Positions 1 through 8,383 of a DNA stretch of 64,000 nucleotides are shown here, in pieces. The DNA is taken from NCBI RefSeq assembly GCF_018130955.1, contig NZ_JAFCJM010000039.1, positions 1 through 64,000 on the forward strand. The letters run 5' to 3'. The notes beneath the pieces were generated by a model. It was not told where the DNA came from, made no database searches, and was given only the letters and a program-made list of their open reading frames with translations. The stretch is from Bradyrhizobium liaoningense. Lineage in GTDB: Bacteria; Pseudomonadota; Alphaproteobacteria; Rhizobiales; Xanthobacteraceae. Within the stretch, counting starts at the first letter, position 1. Every line of letters starts with the position of its first letter. A program made the position numbers and the translations under genes.

Positions 1-1017
1 CCGTGGCAGAGCTATCCGGCTGGCGGTCCCGATACCCTTCCGGGCGGTTCCAACCACGTCACCGGTGTGAACCAGGTGACCTACACGGCTGACTTCGGTC
101 AGGGCGTCACCGCTTCGGTGTCGTTGCAGGATGAAACGACGTCGGCAGGCGGCGAGTCGAACCTCTTTAACACCTCATTTGGCGGGGCGACGCCTGCTGC
201 TATCATTACTGCTTTCGGCACTGGGTTCTCGACTGGCGCCTACGGTGTCAACGCTTGGGGCGGCACGCGTGCTCCCGACATCGTCGGCCAAGTCCGCGTC
301 GATCAGGCCTGGGGTCTGGCCCAGTTGTCGGTTGTTGGGCATAATCTCCATCCCGCCTGGTACGGTACGACTGAGCTGACCGGTCATCCGTCCGACAAGT
401 GGGGCTTCGCTGTCCAGGGCGCTTTGTCGATCAAGAACATCCCGACCGGTGCGGGCGACTCGATCAACATGCAGGCGGTCTACACGGACGGCGCGACTCG
501 CTACAACTTCCAGAGCTTGTTCCCGCAAGCCTTCTTCATGTACGGCGGTACTGGCGTGCCTGGCGCCTACCAGAGCCTAGGTATCGCTGCTCTTGCTGAC
601 GGCGTCTTCGGTACCGGTACCGGCATCGATACCGTCAAGACCTGGGGCTTCCGTGGTGGCTATACCCACAACTGGACCCCGAACTGGGCGAGCGCCATCT
701 ATGGTGGCTATGGTCAGGTGAAGTACGGCGATGCGGGCAAGGCGATGATTTGCGGAAACTTCGTCGCCGCATTTGGTGCCGCCACTGCGACCTGCAACCC
801 GGACTTCAACTTCGGTGTGATCGGTGTCAACACCGTGTGGACCCCGGTCAAGGGCCTGGCCTTCACGGCGGACCTGAGCTACTCGCGTCTGGACCAGAAG
901 TACTCGGGCACGATTGCGCTCCCGGCGATTACTGCCCCCGCCAAGCCGGCAGCTGTGTACGAGCTGAAGGATCAGGACTCGCTCGCCCTGCTGCTCCGCG
1001 CTCAGCGCAACTTCTAA
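1..1017 (+). CDS. Outer-membrane porin, C-terminal part (5' truncated)
   Basis: The reading frame is open from the first base, so the start lies outside the window; 338 codons remain. The protein has alternating aromatic and small residues typical of transmembrane beta-strands (YTADFGQGV, WGFRGGYTHNW, AIYGGYGQV, FTADLSYSRL) and ends in Phe, the usual terminal residue recognised by the BAM complex. Content and length fit the alphaproteobacterial porin family (Pfam Porin_2, Omp2b-like) that forms general diffusion channels in the outer membrane. Two Cys near residues 230-250 (MICGN, ATCNP) could form a loop disulfide. A strong terminator follows directly. Paralogues are usually numerous in Bradyrhizobium, so no symbol is given. 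Confidence 0.88.
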   Translation, partial: PWQSYPAGGPDTLPGGSNHVTGVNQVTYTADFGQGVTASVSLQDETTSAGGESNLFNTSFGGATPAAIITAFGTGFSTGAYGVNAWGGTRAPDIVGQVRVDQAWGLAQLSVVGHNLHPAWYGTTELTGHPSDKWGFAVQGALSIKNIPTGAGDSINMQAVYTDGATRYNFQSLFPQAFFMYGGTGVPGAYQSLGIAALADGVFGTGTGIDTVKTWGFRGGYTHNWTPNWASAIYGGYGQVKYGDAGKAMICGNFVAAFGAATATCNPDFNFGVIGVNTVWTPVKGLAFTADLSYSRLDQKYSGTIALPAITAPAKPAAVYELKDQDSLALLLRAQRNF

Positions 1018-1042
1018 GATCAGCTCATCTGATCTAACAGAG

Positions 1043-1070
1043 CCCCCGGCAGGAAACTGCCGGGGGTTTT
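1043..1070 (+). terminator. Rho-independent terminator of the porin gene
   Basis: A perfect 10-bp GC-rich stem (1043-1052 with 1057-1066) closes a GAAA tetraloop and is followed by TTTT. It lies 26 bases after the porin stop codon. Confidence 0.9.
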
Positions 1071-1202
1071 GCTTTGAGCGGCCGTTGCTTGCGTTCGAGA
1101 TGTCGCGATGACTTTTTCGTGCGGCAGCCCTGGAAGCCCGGGATCTAGGCGGAACGGGATATACTGCGGCGTGGGCAGTCGGCCATCGCCCAGGAGGATT
1201 CG

Positions 1203-1481
1203 ATGCGAACGCTTCACCTGGTGCTTCCCGTCGTTGCGATGACGATGGTCATCACGCCGGCGAGTGCTCAACGTTACGATTCCGGTTCTCCCGTCTGCAT
1301 GCAGAAGTGGGAATGGGGAGGCGGCAGCTCGATCTATTGCAGCTATACATCGTGGGAGCAGTGCAAGGCGGCGGCCGCAGGGCTTTCGGCCATGTGCCTG
1401 GTCAATCCCTATTGGTCGCAGGCATATCAGCGCGACCGTGCGGCTATCCCCGGCGCGAGCAGGAATTCCTGGGTCCGGTGA
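1203..1481 (+). CDS. DUF3551 small secreted protein
   Basis: 92 aa. An N-terminal signal peptide (MRTLHLVLPVV..., cleavage probably after PASAQ) precedes a short Cys-containing domain with the DUF3551 pattern: CMQKWEWGG, CSYTSWEQCKAAAAG, then CLVNPY. The four Cys probably form two disulfides in the periplasm. An AGGAGG-like ribosome site lies about 6 bases before the ATG. The family is greatly expanded in Bradyrhizobium and has no known function. A second member lies just downstream in the opposite orientation. Confidence 0.8.
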   Translation: MRTLHLVLPVVAMTMVITPASAQRYDSGSPVCMQKWEWGGGSSIYCSYTSWEQCKAAAAGLSAMCLVNPYWSQAYQRDRAAIPGASRNSWVR

Positions 1482-1512
1482 TCGAAGTTCACGGGAGCTA
1501 CTCCGCGAGGAG

Positions 1513-1791
1513 CTAGTGTGTGGGTGTGTTGGAGCCCTTCCACTCGCGAAATGCGTAGGTCGGGTTGAGCGCGCAAAATGCGTCGGTGCCCGAGGCGCTA
1601 GCGACACACTGGCTGTACGTGGCGAACAGGCAATTGCCTGGCCAGCCCCATATTCTTCCTTGCAGACAAAAGCGATCCTGGGCGACGGGGCGCGCTTGGA
1701 CGGAGCGGCTCCGGGCGAGCGAGGGGGAGGCATGAATGATCGCTGCCAGAACCGCGCCCCCGCATACGACGGTGGAAATTGAACATCGCAT
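1513..1791 (-). CDS. DUF3551 small secreted protein
   Basis: 92 aa. A signal peptide (MRCSISTVVCGGAVLAAIIHASPSLA) is followed by the DUF3551 Cys pattern: FCLQGRIWGWPGNCLFATYSQCVASASG and CALNPTY. It is convergent with the gene at 1203-1481, and the two are clearly divergent paralogues. The stop codons are about 30 bases apart. A repeat of family R1 begins 11 bases upstream of this start, so the R1 palindrome would lie in or beside its leader. Function unknown. Confidence 0.75.
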   Translation of the reverse strand: MRCSISTVVCGGAVLAAIIHASPSLARSRSVQARPVAQDRFCLQGRIWGWPGNCLFATYSQCVASASGTDAFCALNPTYAFREWKGSNTPTH

Positions 1792-1802
1792 CGTGCTTCT
1801 CC

Positions 1803-1906
1803 TAAAGCGCGATGAATTTAGGTTGAATCGTCATCGCGCTTTAGCTCCTTGTTTGAGCACGATCTTTTCGGAAAACCGCTGCGCACTTTTCCGGATCGTG
1901 CTCTAG
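1803..1906. repeat. Dispersed palindromic repeat R1, copy a
   Basis: About 104 bp made of two imperfect palindromes: an AAAGCGCGATGA / TCATCGCGCTTT pair, then a GAGCACGATC / GATCGTGCTC pair enclosing TTTTCGGAAAACCGCTGC and ACTTTTCC. Near-identical copies lie at 36670-36755 (shorter first arm) and 61391-61493. The family is common between genes in Bradyrhizobium. Confidence 0.85.
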
Positions 1907-1946
1907 GGCTGCGGCACAGATGCAACCGCACGGGACAGCTCGCCTG

Positions 1947-4424
1947 CTACTCGACGCTGCCGGCGCCGCGGTGCAAATCGGCCTCGATCTGCAGCTTTGT
2001 GCCGCCACCGAATCGGGCGCGATAGACTTGCAGGTTCTCCATGATCCGCTGCACGTAGTTGCGCGTCTCGGAGAACGGGATCAGCTCGACCCAGTCCACG
2101 GCATCGACCTTGGGATCGCGCGGATCGCCATAGCGATCGACCCATTTCTTCACGCTGCCGCGCCCGGCATTATAGGCGGCAAACGTCATGATGTAGGAGC
2201 CGCGGTAATCCTCGAGCAGTCCGCCGAGTTCGGCCGAGCCGAGGGTCGCGTTGTAAACCGAATCGTTCTTCAGCCGGGACAGGTCGTAGGTCGCGCCGTG
2301 GCGCTTGCAGACATAGCGCGCCGCGTCCGGCGTTACCTGCATCAGCCCGTAGGCCTGCGCCGGTGACACAACGGCCGGATTGAACGCGCTCTCCTGCCGG
2401 GCGATCGCGTAGACGATGCTGCGCTCGACCTCGGGGCCGATCGGCGTGAAATTGGGGATGCCGTTGACCGGATAGGCGTAGTGGTCGAAGGGCAGGCCGC
2501 GGTTGAGCGCGGCCTTGCCGAGCAGCAGCATGCCGCGGGCATCGCTGTAGCGCTGCGTGAGCTCGCCAAGCGCGCCCAGCGCTTCGGGATCGCCGTTCTC
2601 GCCCATGTCGGCCAGGATCGGAATCGCGTATTCGCGCTCGTCGAGCTCGTACAGCAATTGCACGGCACGCACGATCTCTAGCCGGTCGCCGCCGCGGCTG
2701 CGCGGCGTGCCGTTGAGCTCGAGCTGGGGCAGGCCAAGCTTGGCGCGTGCGAGCTGGCCGTAATAGCTGGTCGACTGCTCGGCGGCGCGGCCATAGGCGG
2801 CGCGCGCCTCCTGCTGGCGGCCGGCGGCCTCGGCGGCGCGGCCCTGCCAGTAGCCGGCGCGGGCCAACGTGGTCGGGTTGACGCTGCCGACGCCGACACG
2901 GGCAAAATGCTGGCTGGCGGTGGCGGGATCGTTGAGGAAGCGCAGCGCGATCCAGCCCGCGGTGAATTCCTGCTCGGTCTTGTAGATGTCGCGCGCGGGC
3001 AGCGCCGCGTCGCGCGCGATCAGATAGGCGCTGCGGAATTCGTTGGTGTCGATCATCTTGCGCGCAAGCAGGCGGCGCTCGATCCACCATTCGTCGAGAT
3101 TGTAGAGACGGCCCGGATCCTTCGGCGCTGACAACATCAACTGCGCGGCGTCGGAGAATTTCTCCTCGCGGCGCAGGAGCTGGATCTTGCTGAACAGGAA
3201 GCCCGGGTCGTTGTGCAGCTCGCGTGGCACGGCCTCGAGCAGCGCCCGCGTATTGGGCGCCTTTTTGTAGGAAGCGATGCGCGCCTTTGCCAGCGCCACA
3301 TAGCCGGGGCCGAGCCGTTTGGCGGCGCGCATCGCCGCCTCGTGCTCGCTGCCATAGAGCAGGGAATCCATCCGCGCCTTCTGGTCGCCTCCCGTCAGCA
3401 GCGCGCCGAACTGGTCGAGCGCGTTGTTTTCGGTCTCCTCCGACATCGCGTCGCTGCGCCAGGCCTCGCGCACCAGGCGTTCGGCATTGGCGCGATCGCC
3501 GCGCGCAAGCATCGCCCTCGCCAGCACGAAGCGGCCCTTGGCCGACAGCGGAGATTCGTTTTCGAACCAAGACCAGGCGGCGGATTCTTCCCGCCTGTCG
3601 TCCCACAACGCGGCCTCGAGTCGCCGCCGCATGAAGGTCTGCGACGGCCAGCTCGGATTGGCGGTGACGAAGTTGCGGTAGCGCTCGACGCTGACGCCGT
3701 TGCCTTCGCTGCGCAGGATGACCCATTCGGCGAGCTTGCGGGCGACGGGATCGGAGATCGTTGCCTGGATGTCGGTGGCCTCGCTCTGCCGGCGCTTGCC
3801 GACGAGCTCGATGACGTTTTCGAGCGCATCCTTGTCGGCCTGCGAGGTCGACGAGGTCGCAGCGACGGCGGCCGGCGTCACCGGCTTGCGCGGCGTGGCG
3901 TGCTGGCGTGTGGCGGGCGCCAGAACGGGAGCTGTGACCGGCTTGGCAACGGGGGCGGCAGGTCTGACGGTGGCTGCGGGTGCGGTCTTGGGGGCCGAGG
4001 CGTTGGCGGTCGGTCGTGATTTGGACGCAGAGGCTGCTGGCGCAGGTTTTGGTTTGTCCTTCGCGGGTTCCTTGCCGGCATCTTTGGCAGGTTTCTTCCC
4101 GGCATCCTTGGATGGGGCAGGAGCTGTTCCCTTGCTCCCTCCCTTGGCTGTTTCCTTGCCAGTGTCCTTGGCCGACCCTTTGGCCGGTCCCTTAGCGCTT
4201 TCCTTGGCGGCCGGCTTCGCGGTTTCCTTTGCCCCTGCCTCAATCGTCTCATTGGACTTGGCCAAGGCGGCGCAGTCGACCGACAGCCCTGCCATCAGGC
4301 AAACGACCAGGCCGGCGGATCGCCATACGGCAGGAAGAAAGGAGATCACGGCTTTACGTCGCCCCGAATCATTCAAGCGCTGTGAAACAGCTCTATTTGA
4401 TTGAATATGCGGATAAAATACCAA
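1947..4424 (-). CDS. Soluble lytic murein transglycosylase (Slt70-like)
   Basis: Up to 825 aa. A hydrophobic export segment (SAGLVVCLMAGLSVDCAALA) is followed by a long low-complexity Lys/Ala/Pro linker (about residues 60-190), a helical superhelix region with TPR-like repeats, and a C-terminal SLT domain. The catalytic Glu is in ARQESAFNP (about residue 678), followed by GLMQVTPDAA and FAAYNAG. It should cleave glycan strands of peptidoglycan in the periplasm to 1,6-anhydro products. The start is uncertain: a GTG at codon 26 (VISFLPAVW) gives a tidier signal peptide than the first ATG. Divergent from dapA. The linker is longer than in E. coli Slt70. Confidence 0.88.
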   Translation of the reverse strand: MVFYPHIQSNRAVSQRLNDSGRRKAVISFLPAVWRSAGLVVCLMAGLSVDCAALAKSNETIEAGAKETAKPAAKESAKGPAKGSAKDTGKETAKGGSKGTAPAPSKDAGKKPAKDAGKEPAKDKPKPAPAASASKSRPTANASAPKTAPAATVRPAAPVAKPVTAPVLAPATRQHATPRKPVTPAAVAATSSTSQADKDALENVIELVGKRRQSEATDIQATISDPVARKLAEWVILRSEGNGVSVERYRNFVTANPSWPSQTFMRRRLEAALWDDRREESAAWSWFENESPLSAKGRFVLARAMLARGDRANAERLVREAWRSDAMSEETENNALDQFGALLTGGDQKARMDSLLYGSEHEAAMRAAKRLGPGYVALAKARIASYKKAPNTRALLEAVPRELHNDPGFLFSKIQLLRREEKFSDAAQLMLSAPKDPGRLYNLDEWWIERRLLARKMIDTNEFRSAYLIARDAALPARDIYKTEQEFTAGWIALRFLNDPATASQHFARVGVGSVNPTTLARAGYWQGRAAEAAGRQQEARAAYGRAAEQSTSYYGQLARAKLGLPQLELNGTPRSRGGDRLEIVRAVQLLYELDEREYAIPILADMGENGDPEALGALGELTQRYSDARGMLLLGKAALNRGLPFDHYAYPVNGIPNFTPIGPEVERSIVYAIARQESAFNPAVVSPAQAYGLMQVTPDAARYVCKRHGATYDLSRLKNDSVYNATLGSAELGGLLEDYRGSYIMTFAAYNAGRGSVKKWVDRYGDPRDPKVDAVDWVELIPFSETRNYVQRIMENLQVYRARFGGGTKLQIEADLHRGAGSVE

Positions 4425-4574
4425 CAGCCACTTACCGGTGCCGTGTTTGCACCATCACCGCGGCAAAATCGCGGCCTAAACGGTGCGTCATTCCGGGGCA
4501 GCCCTTTTACCGGCCGGGTAGACCCGATATGAATGAAGCTTGCTTTCAGGCCAGCACGCGTACGGAGGAAGTCC

Positions 4575-5465
4575 ATGGCAGCCAAGACGAAATTCCGGGG
4601 GTCGTTCACCGCCTTGGTCACGCCGTTCAAAAACGGCTCGCTCGACGAGGGCGCGTTCCGGTCGCTGGTGAATTGGCAGATTTCCGAGGGCACCCATGGC
4701 CTGGTCCCGGTCGGCACCACCGGCGAGAGCCCGACGCTCAGCCATGACGAGCACAAGAAGGTCGTCGAATGGTGCATCGCGGAGGCCAAGGGCCGCGTGC
4801 CGGTGATTGCAGGGGCCGGTTCGAACTCGACGCGCGAGGCCGTTGAACTGGCGCAGCACGCCGAAAAGGCCGGCGCCAATGCCGTGCTGGTGGTGACGCC
4901 CTACTACAACAAGCCGACCCAGGAAGGGCTCTACCAGCACTTCAAGGCGATCAACGATGCCATTGGAATTCCGATCATTATCTACAACATCCCGCCACGC
5001 TCGGTGATCGACATGTCGGTCGACACCATGAAGCGGCTGTGGGAGTTGAAGAACATCGCCGGCGTCAAGGATGCCACCGCCAGCATGGTGCGGGTGTCAC
5101 AGCAGCGCGCCGCGATGGGCGAGGACTTCAACCAGCTTTCCGGCGAGGATGCGACCATCATCGGCTACATGGCCCACGGCGGCCATGGCTGCATCTCCGT
5201 GACGTCGAACGTCGCGCCGCGCCTGTGCTCGGAGTTCCACGCCGCCTGGCAGAAGGGCGACCACGCCACGGCCCTCAAGCTGCACGACAAGCTGATGCCG
5301 CTGCACAACAACCTGTTCATCGAGAGCAATCCGGCGCCGATCAAATATGCGATGTCGCTGCTCGGCAAACTGGAAGAGAATTTGCGGCTGCCGATGGTGC
5401 CGGTCTCGGAGCCGACCCGAGTCGCGGTGCGCAGCGCCATGGTCCACGCCGGGCTGATCAACTGA
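4575..5465 (+). CDS. dapA: 4-hydroxy-tetrahydrodipicolinate synthase
   Basis: 296 aa TIM-barrel lyase that condenses pyruvate with aspartate semialdehyde at the first committed step of lysine and meso-diaminopimelate synthesis, in the cytoplasm. All key residues are visible: GTTGE (47-51), Tyr137 in YNIPPRS, Arg142 for the substrate carboxylate, and Schiff-base Lys165 in AGVKDATAS. The ATG at 4575 is chosen over an upstream in-frame ATG because GGAGGA lies 5-6 bases before it and the length then matches the family. A second, divergent member of the fold lies at 59792. Confidence 0.96.
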   Translation: MAAKTKFRGSFTALVTPFKNGSLDEGAFRSLVNWQISEGTHGLVPVGTTGESPTLSHDEHKKVVEWCIAEAKGRVPVIAGAGSNSTREAVELAQHAEKAGANAVLVVTPYYNKPTQEGLYQHFKAINDAIGIPIIIYNIPPRSVIDMSVDTMKRLWELKNIAGVKDATASMVRVSQQRAAMGEDFNQLSGEDATIIGYMAHGGHGCISVTSNVAPRLCSEFHAAWQKGDHATALKLHDKLMPLHNNLFIESNPAPIKYAMSLLGKLEENLRLPMVPVSEPTRVAVRSAMVHAGLIN

Positions 5466-5489
5466 CGCCAAACCGGGGAGACGCCTTTC

Positions 5490-5936
5490 ATGAGCGCTGT
5501 CGAGGATAAGGGCAGGCGGATGCTTACGGAGTTCCGCGAATTCGCCATGAAGGGCAACGTCGTCGACCTCGCGGTCGGTGTCATCATCGGTGCGGCCTTC
5601 GGTGCCATCGTCACATCGCTGGTCGGCGACGTGATCATGCCGCTGATCGGCGCCGTCACCGGCGGCCTCGACTTCTCCAACTACTTCACCGGCTTGTCGA
5701 AGTCGGTCACCGCCACCAATCTGGCTGACGCGAAAAAGCAAGGCGCCGTGCTGGCTTGGGGTAACTTCCTCACGCTCACGATCAACTTCATCATCATCGC
5801 CTTCGTGCTGTTCCTGGTGATCCGCGCCATGAATACGCTGAAGCGCAAGGAGGAGGCCGCGCCGGCCGCTCCACCAAAACCGTCGCGCGAGGTCGAGCTG
5901 CTGACCGAGATCCGCGATCTTCTCAAGAAGTCTTGA
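5490..5936 (+). CDS. mscL: Large-conductance mechanosensitive channel
   Basis: 148 aa inner-membrane channel that opens at high membrane tension to release solutes during hypo-osmotic shock. The amphipathic N-terminus (FREFAMKGNVVDLAVGV) leads into TM1 (IIGAAFGAIVTSLVGDVIMPL). The periplasmic loop leads to TM2 (FLTLTINFIIIAFVLFLVI) and a charged C-terminal helix (SREVELLTEIRDLL). The length is normal. GGGGAG lies just upstream of the ATG. It begins 24 bases after dapA and may share its transcript. Confidence 0.96.
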   Translation: MSAVEDKGRRMLTEFREFAMKGNVVDLAVGVIIGAAFGAIVTSLVGDVIMPLIGAVTGGLDFSNYFTGLSKSVTATNLADAKKQGAVLAWGNFLTLTINFIIIAFVLFLVIRAMNTLKRKEEAAPAAPPKPSREVELLTEIRDLLKKS

Positions 5937-5995
5937 CGCGCGCGCTTCATCCGAACTGTTAGCGTGCGCGCGCATACTGCTCAGGTTTTTTCGTT

Positions 5996-6469
5996 ATGGC
6001 CGACAAGAACGAACGCCCCATCAAGGTCGTGGCGGAAAATCGTAAGGCGCGCTTCAACTATGCGATCGAGGATACGGTCGAGGCCGGCATCGCGCTGACC
6101 GGCACCGAGGTCAAATCGATCCGCAACGGCAAGAGCACGATCGCGGAATCCTACGCCGATTCCAAGGACGGCGAGATCTGGCTGATCAACGCCAATATTC
6201 CCGAATACCTCCAGGGCAATCGCTTCAACCACGAGCCCAAAAGGCCGCGAAAGCTGCTCCTGCATCGCAGGCAGATCAACAAGCTGATCGGTGCGGTCGA
6301 TCGCGAGGGCATGACGCTGATCCCGCTCAAGCTCTATTTCAACGAACGGGGCCGCGCGAAGCTTCAGCTTGCTGTGGCCAAGGGCAAGAAGCTGCACGAC
6401 AAGCGCGAGAGCGAGAAAAAGCGCGACTGGGGCCGTGAGAAGGGCCGCCTGATGCGGGCGAGGGGATGA
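5996..6469 (+). CDS. smpB: SsrA-binding protein
   Basis: 157 aa. SmpB binds tmRNA and brings it to stalled ribosomes for trans-translation. The OB-fold core is clear (VAENRKARFNYAIEDT, GIALTGTEVKSIRNGK, EIWLINANIPEY, RKLLLHRRQI), with the basic C-terminal tail (KLHDKRESEKKRDWGREKGR) that enters the decoding centre. No good Shine-Dalgarno is visible before the ATG. The dapA-smpB neighbourhood is conserved in Rhizobiales. The stop is 4 bases before the next gene, suggesting co-transcription. Confidence 0.96.
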   Translation: MADKNERPIKVVAENRKARFNYAIEDTVEAGIALTGTEVKSIRNGKSTIAESYADSKDGEIWLINANIPEYLQGNRFNHEPKRPRKLLLHRRQINKLIGAVDREGMTLIPLKLYFNERGRAKLQLAVAKGKKLHDKRESEKKRDWGREKGRLMRARG

Positions 6470-6473
6470 GGCC

Positions 6474-7055
6474 ATGATTCAGCGAAACCTGCTCGAGGTC
6501 GACTGGAGCAAGATTCCGGCGCCATCGGACGATGGCGGCGCGGCGCATCTGAAGGGCATGACGGTTCCCCCCGTCAGCCTGCTCGCGACCGACGACACGT
6601 CGGTGAAGCTGTCGGCCCTGCGCGGGCGCACGGTGGTGTTCGCCTATCCGCGCACGGGCGAGCCGGGCAAGATCGCGCTGGTCGACGACTGGGACATGAT
6701 TCCCGGCGCACGGGGCTGCACGCCGCAGACTTGCGCGTTTCGTGATCTTTTCGCCGAGCTCAAGGCCGCCGGCGCAGCATATGTCTATGGTCTGTCGACC
6801 CAGAGCAATGAGTACCAGACCGAGATGGCCTCGCGGCTGCATCTGCCGTTCCCGGTGCTCTCGGACGAAAAGCTGGAGATGACCCGCGCGCTGAAGCTGC
6901 CGACGATGGAGGTCGCAGGGCTCACGCTGATCAAGCGGCTCGCGCTGATCATCGACGACGCCTGCATCACCCACGTGTTCTATCCGGTGTTTCCGCCCGA
7001 CCGAAACGCCGGCGACGTCCTGGACTGGCTGAAGGCCAACCCAGCGAAAAGCTAG
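6474..7055 (+). CDS. Peroxiredoxin, Bcp/AhpC-TSA-like
   Basis: 193 aa thioredoxin-fold protein. The peroxidatic site is GCTPQTCAFRD (first Cys about residue 82), equivalent to the Bcp GCTKEACxFRD motif, and the second Cys five residues later matches atypical 2-Cys Bcp enzymes. Later blocks (VYGLSTQSNEYQ, LPFPVLSDEKLEM, ALIIDDACITHVFYPVFPP) fit the fold. It should reduce peroxides using thioredoxin-like donors in the cytoplasm. Coupled to smpB with a 4-base gap and a good GAGGGGATGAGG upstream. It faces the UDG gene tail to tail, overlapping it by 4 bases. Confidence 0.85.
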   Translation: MIQRNLLEVDWSKIPAPSDDGGAAHLKGMTVPPVSLLATDDTSVKLSALRGRTVVFAYPRTGEPGKIALVDDWDMIPGARGCTPQTCAFRDLFAELKAAGAAYVYGLSTQSNEYQTEMASRLHLPFPVLSDEKLEMTRALKLPTMEVAGLTLIKRLALIIDDACITHVFYPVFPPDRNAGDVLDWLKANPAKS

Positions 7056-7726
7056 TCGAGATCGGCCTTCACCCGGGCAAAGACCTTGCGGAACATGTCC
7101 GGCGTCAGAACGCCGGTGTTCGTGTTGTAGCGGGAGCAGTGATAGCTGTCGTACAGGCGGAACGCGCCCGCCTGGTGGACCGCGCCGTGCCCGAACGGCG
7201 CCTGCGCGGCCTTCAGCTTCAGAGGCTTGAGCACGCTGTCGTGCGCAATCCGTCCCAGTGCGACGATCGCGCGCAGGTTCGGCATTGCCTCGAGGTTCGC
7301 CACGAGAAACTGACGGCAGGTGTTGATCTCCACCGGCAGCGGCTTGTTCTGCGGCGGCACGCAATGCACGGCATTGGCGATCCGGCAGTCGAGCAGATTC
7401 AGGCCGTCGTCAGGCCGCGCCTGATAGTTGCCCCTGGCAAACCCATATTCGATCAGCGTCGCATAGAGCAGGTCACCGGCATAGTCGCCGGTGAACGGCC
7501 GGCCGGTGCGGTTAGCGCCTTGCATGCCTGGAGCCAGGCCGACGATCAGCAGGCGCGCCTTGATGTCGCCGAAGGGGGCAACCGGCGCATTGTGCCACGA
7601 CGGCTCACGCGCACGGTTCGCCTCGCGAAAGGCGACCAGTCGCGGGCAGAGCGGACAGTCACGGCCGGGTACGACGGCGGAGGCCTGACGGCTTGATCGG
7701 CCGGTCTCAATCGTCGAAGTCGTCAT
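7052..7726 (-). CDS. Uracil-DNA glycosylase, family 5 (UDGb-like)
   Basis: 224 aa from the ATG at 7726. The longer frame upstream lies inside the NYN gene and is low-complexity, so it is rejected. Motif A is GLAPGMQGANRTGRPFTGD, typical of UDGb rather than family 4. The C-terminal motif is DSYHCSRYNTNTGVLTPDM. Four Cys (CPLC near the N-terminus, AVHCVPP, INTCRQ) fit a 4Fe-4S cluster. It removes uracil or other deaminated bases from DNA at the start of base-excision repair. The start overlaps the end of the NYN gene by 20 bases, so translation is probably coupled. Confidence 0.85.
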   Translation of the reverse strand: MTTSTIETGRSSRQASAVVPGRDCPLCPRLVAFREANRAREPSWHNAPVAPFGDIKARLLIVGLAPGMQGANRTGRPFTGDYAGDLLYATLIEYGFARGNYQARPDDGLNLLDCRIANAVHCVPPQNKPLPVEINTCRQFLVANLEAMPNLRAIVALGRIAHDSVLKPLKLKAAQAPFGHGAVHQAGAFRLYDSYHCSRYNTNTGVLTPDMFRKVFARVKADLD

Positions 7727-8351
7727 CACCCCTCGGCGCCACCGTGGTCGCACGCTGCAGGAACTGCGGGGCGTGGTGACGCTGCTCGCGCTCGCTGCGA
7801 TCACGCGGGGCGGGGCGTTCGGACGGATCGCGGCCGAGCTTGGACTGCAGCTCGACGAGGTCGGTGAAGACATCGGCCTGGCGACGCAGCTCGTCGGCGA
7901 TCATGGGGGGCTGGCTGGCGATCGTGGACACCACGGTGACGCGGACGCCGCGGCGCTGCACGGCCTCGACCAGGGAGCGGAAGTCGCCGTCGCCCGAGAA
8001 GAGCACCATCTGGTCGATGTGCTCGGCGAGTTCCATGGCGTCGACAGCAAGCTCGATGTCCATGTTGCCCTTGACCTTGCGGCGGCCGGAGGCGTCGATG
8101 AACTCCTTGGTCGCCTTGGTGACGACGGTGTAGCCGTTGTAGTCCAGCCAGTCGATCAGGGGACGGATCGAGGAGTACTCCTGATCCTCGATGATGGCGG
8201 TGTAGTAGAAGGCGCGAAGAAGCGTCCCGCGGCTCTGAAATTCCTTCAGGAGGCGCTTGTAATCAATGTCGAAACCAAGGGTTTTCGCCGTGGCATACAG
8301 ATTGGCCCCATCGATGAAGAGCGCGATCTTGTTGGTTGGGGAAGGTGACAT
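7707..8351 (-). CDS. NYN (LabA/DUF88) domain putative ribonuclease
   Basis: 214 aa. The NYN/PIN-like fold is shown by acidic clusters that bind metal: ALFIDGANLYATAKTLG near the start, DIELAVDAMELA in the middle, and VLFSGDGDFRSLVEAV followed by RGVRVTVVS. The C-terminal 50 residues are charged and look disordered (RDRSEREQRHH, DDDFDD). The family is linked to RNA processing or decay; no substrate can be read from the sequence. First gene of a two-gene unit with the UDG, divergent from rpoZ. Confidence 0.85.
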   Translation of the reverse strand: MSPSPTNKIALFIDGANLYATAKTLGFDIDYKRLLKEFQSRGTLLRAFYYTAIIEDQEYSSIRPLIDWLDYNGYTVVTKATKEFIDASGRRKVKGNMDIELAVDAMELAEHIDQMVLFSGDGDFRSLVEAVQRRGVRVTVVSTIASQPPMIADELRRQADVFTDLVELQSKLGRDPSERPAPRDRSEREQRHHAPQFLQRATTVAPRGDDDFDD

Positions 8352-8383
8352 TCAGTTGCTCGCGTAGTGTCTGTGACAATCGT

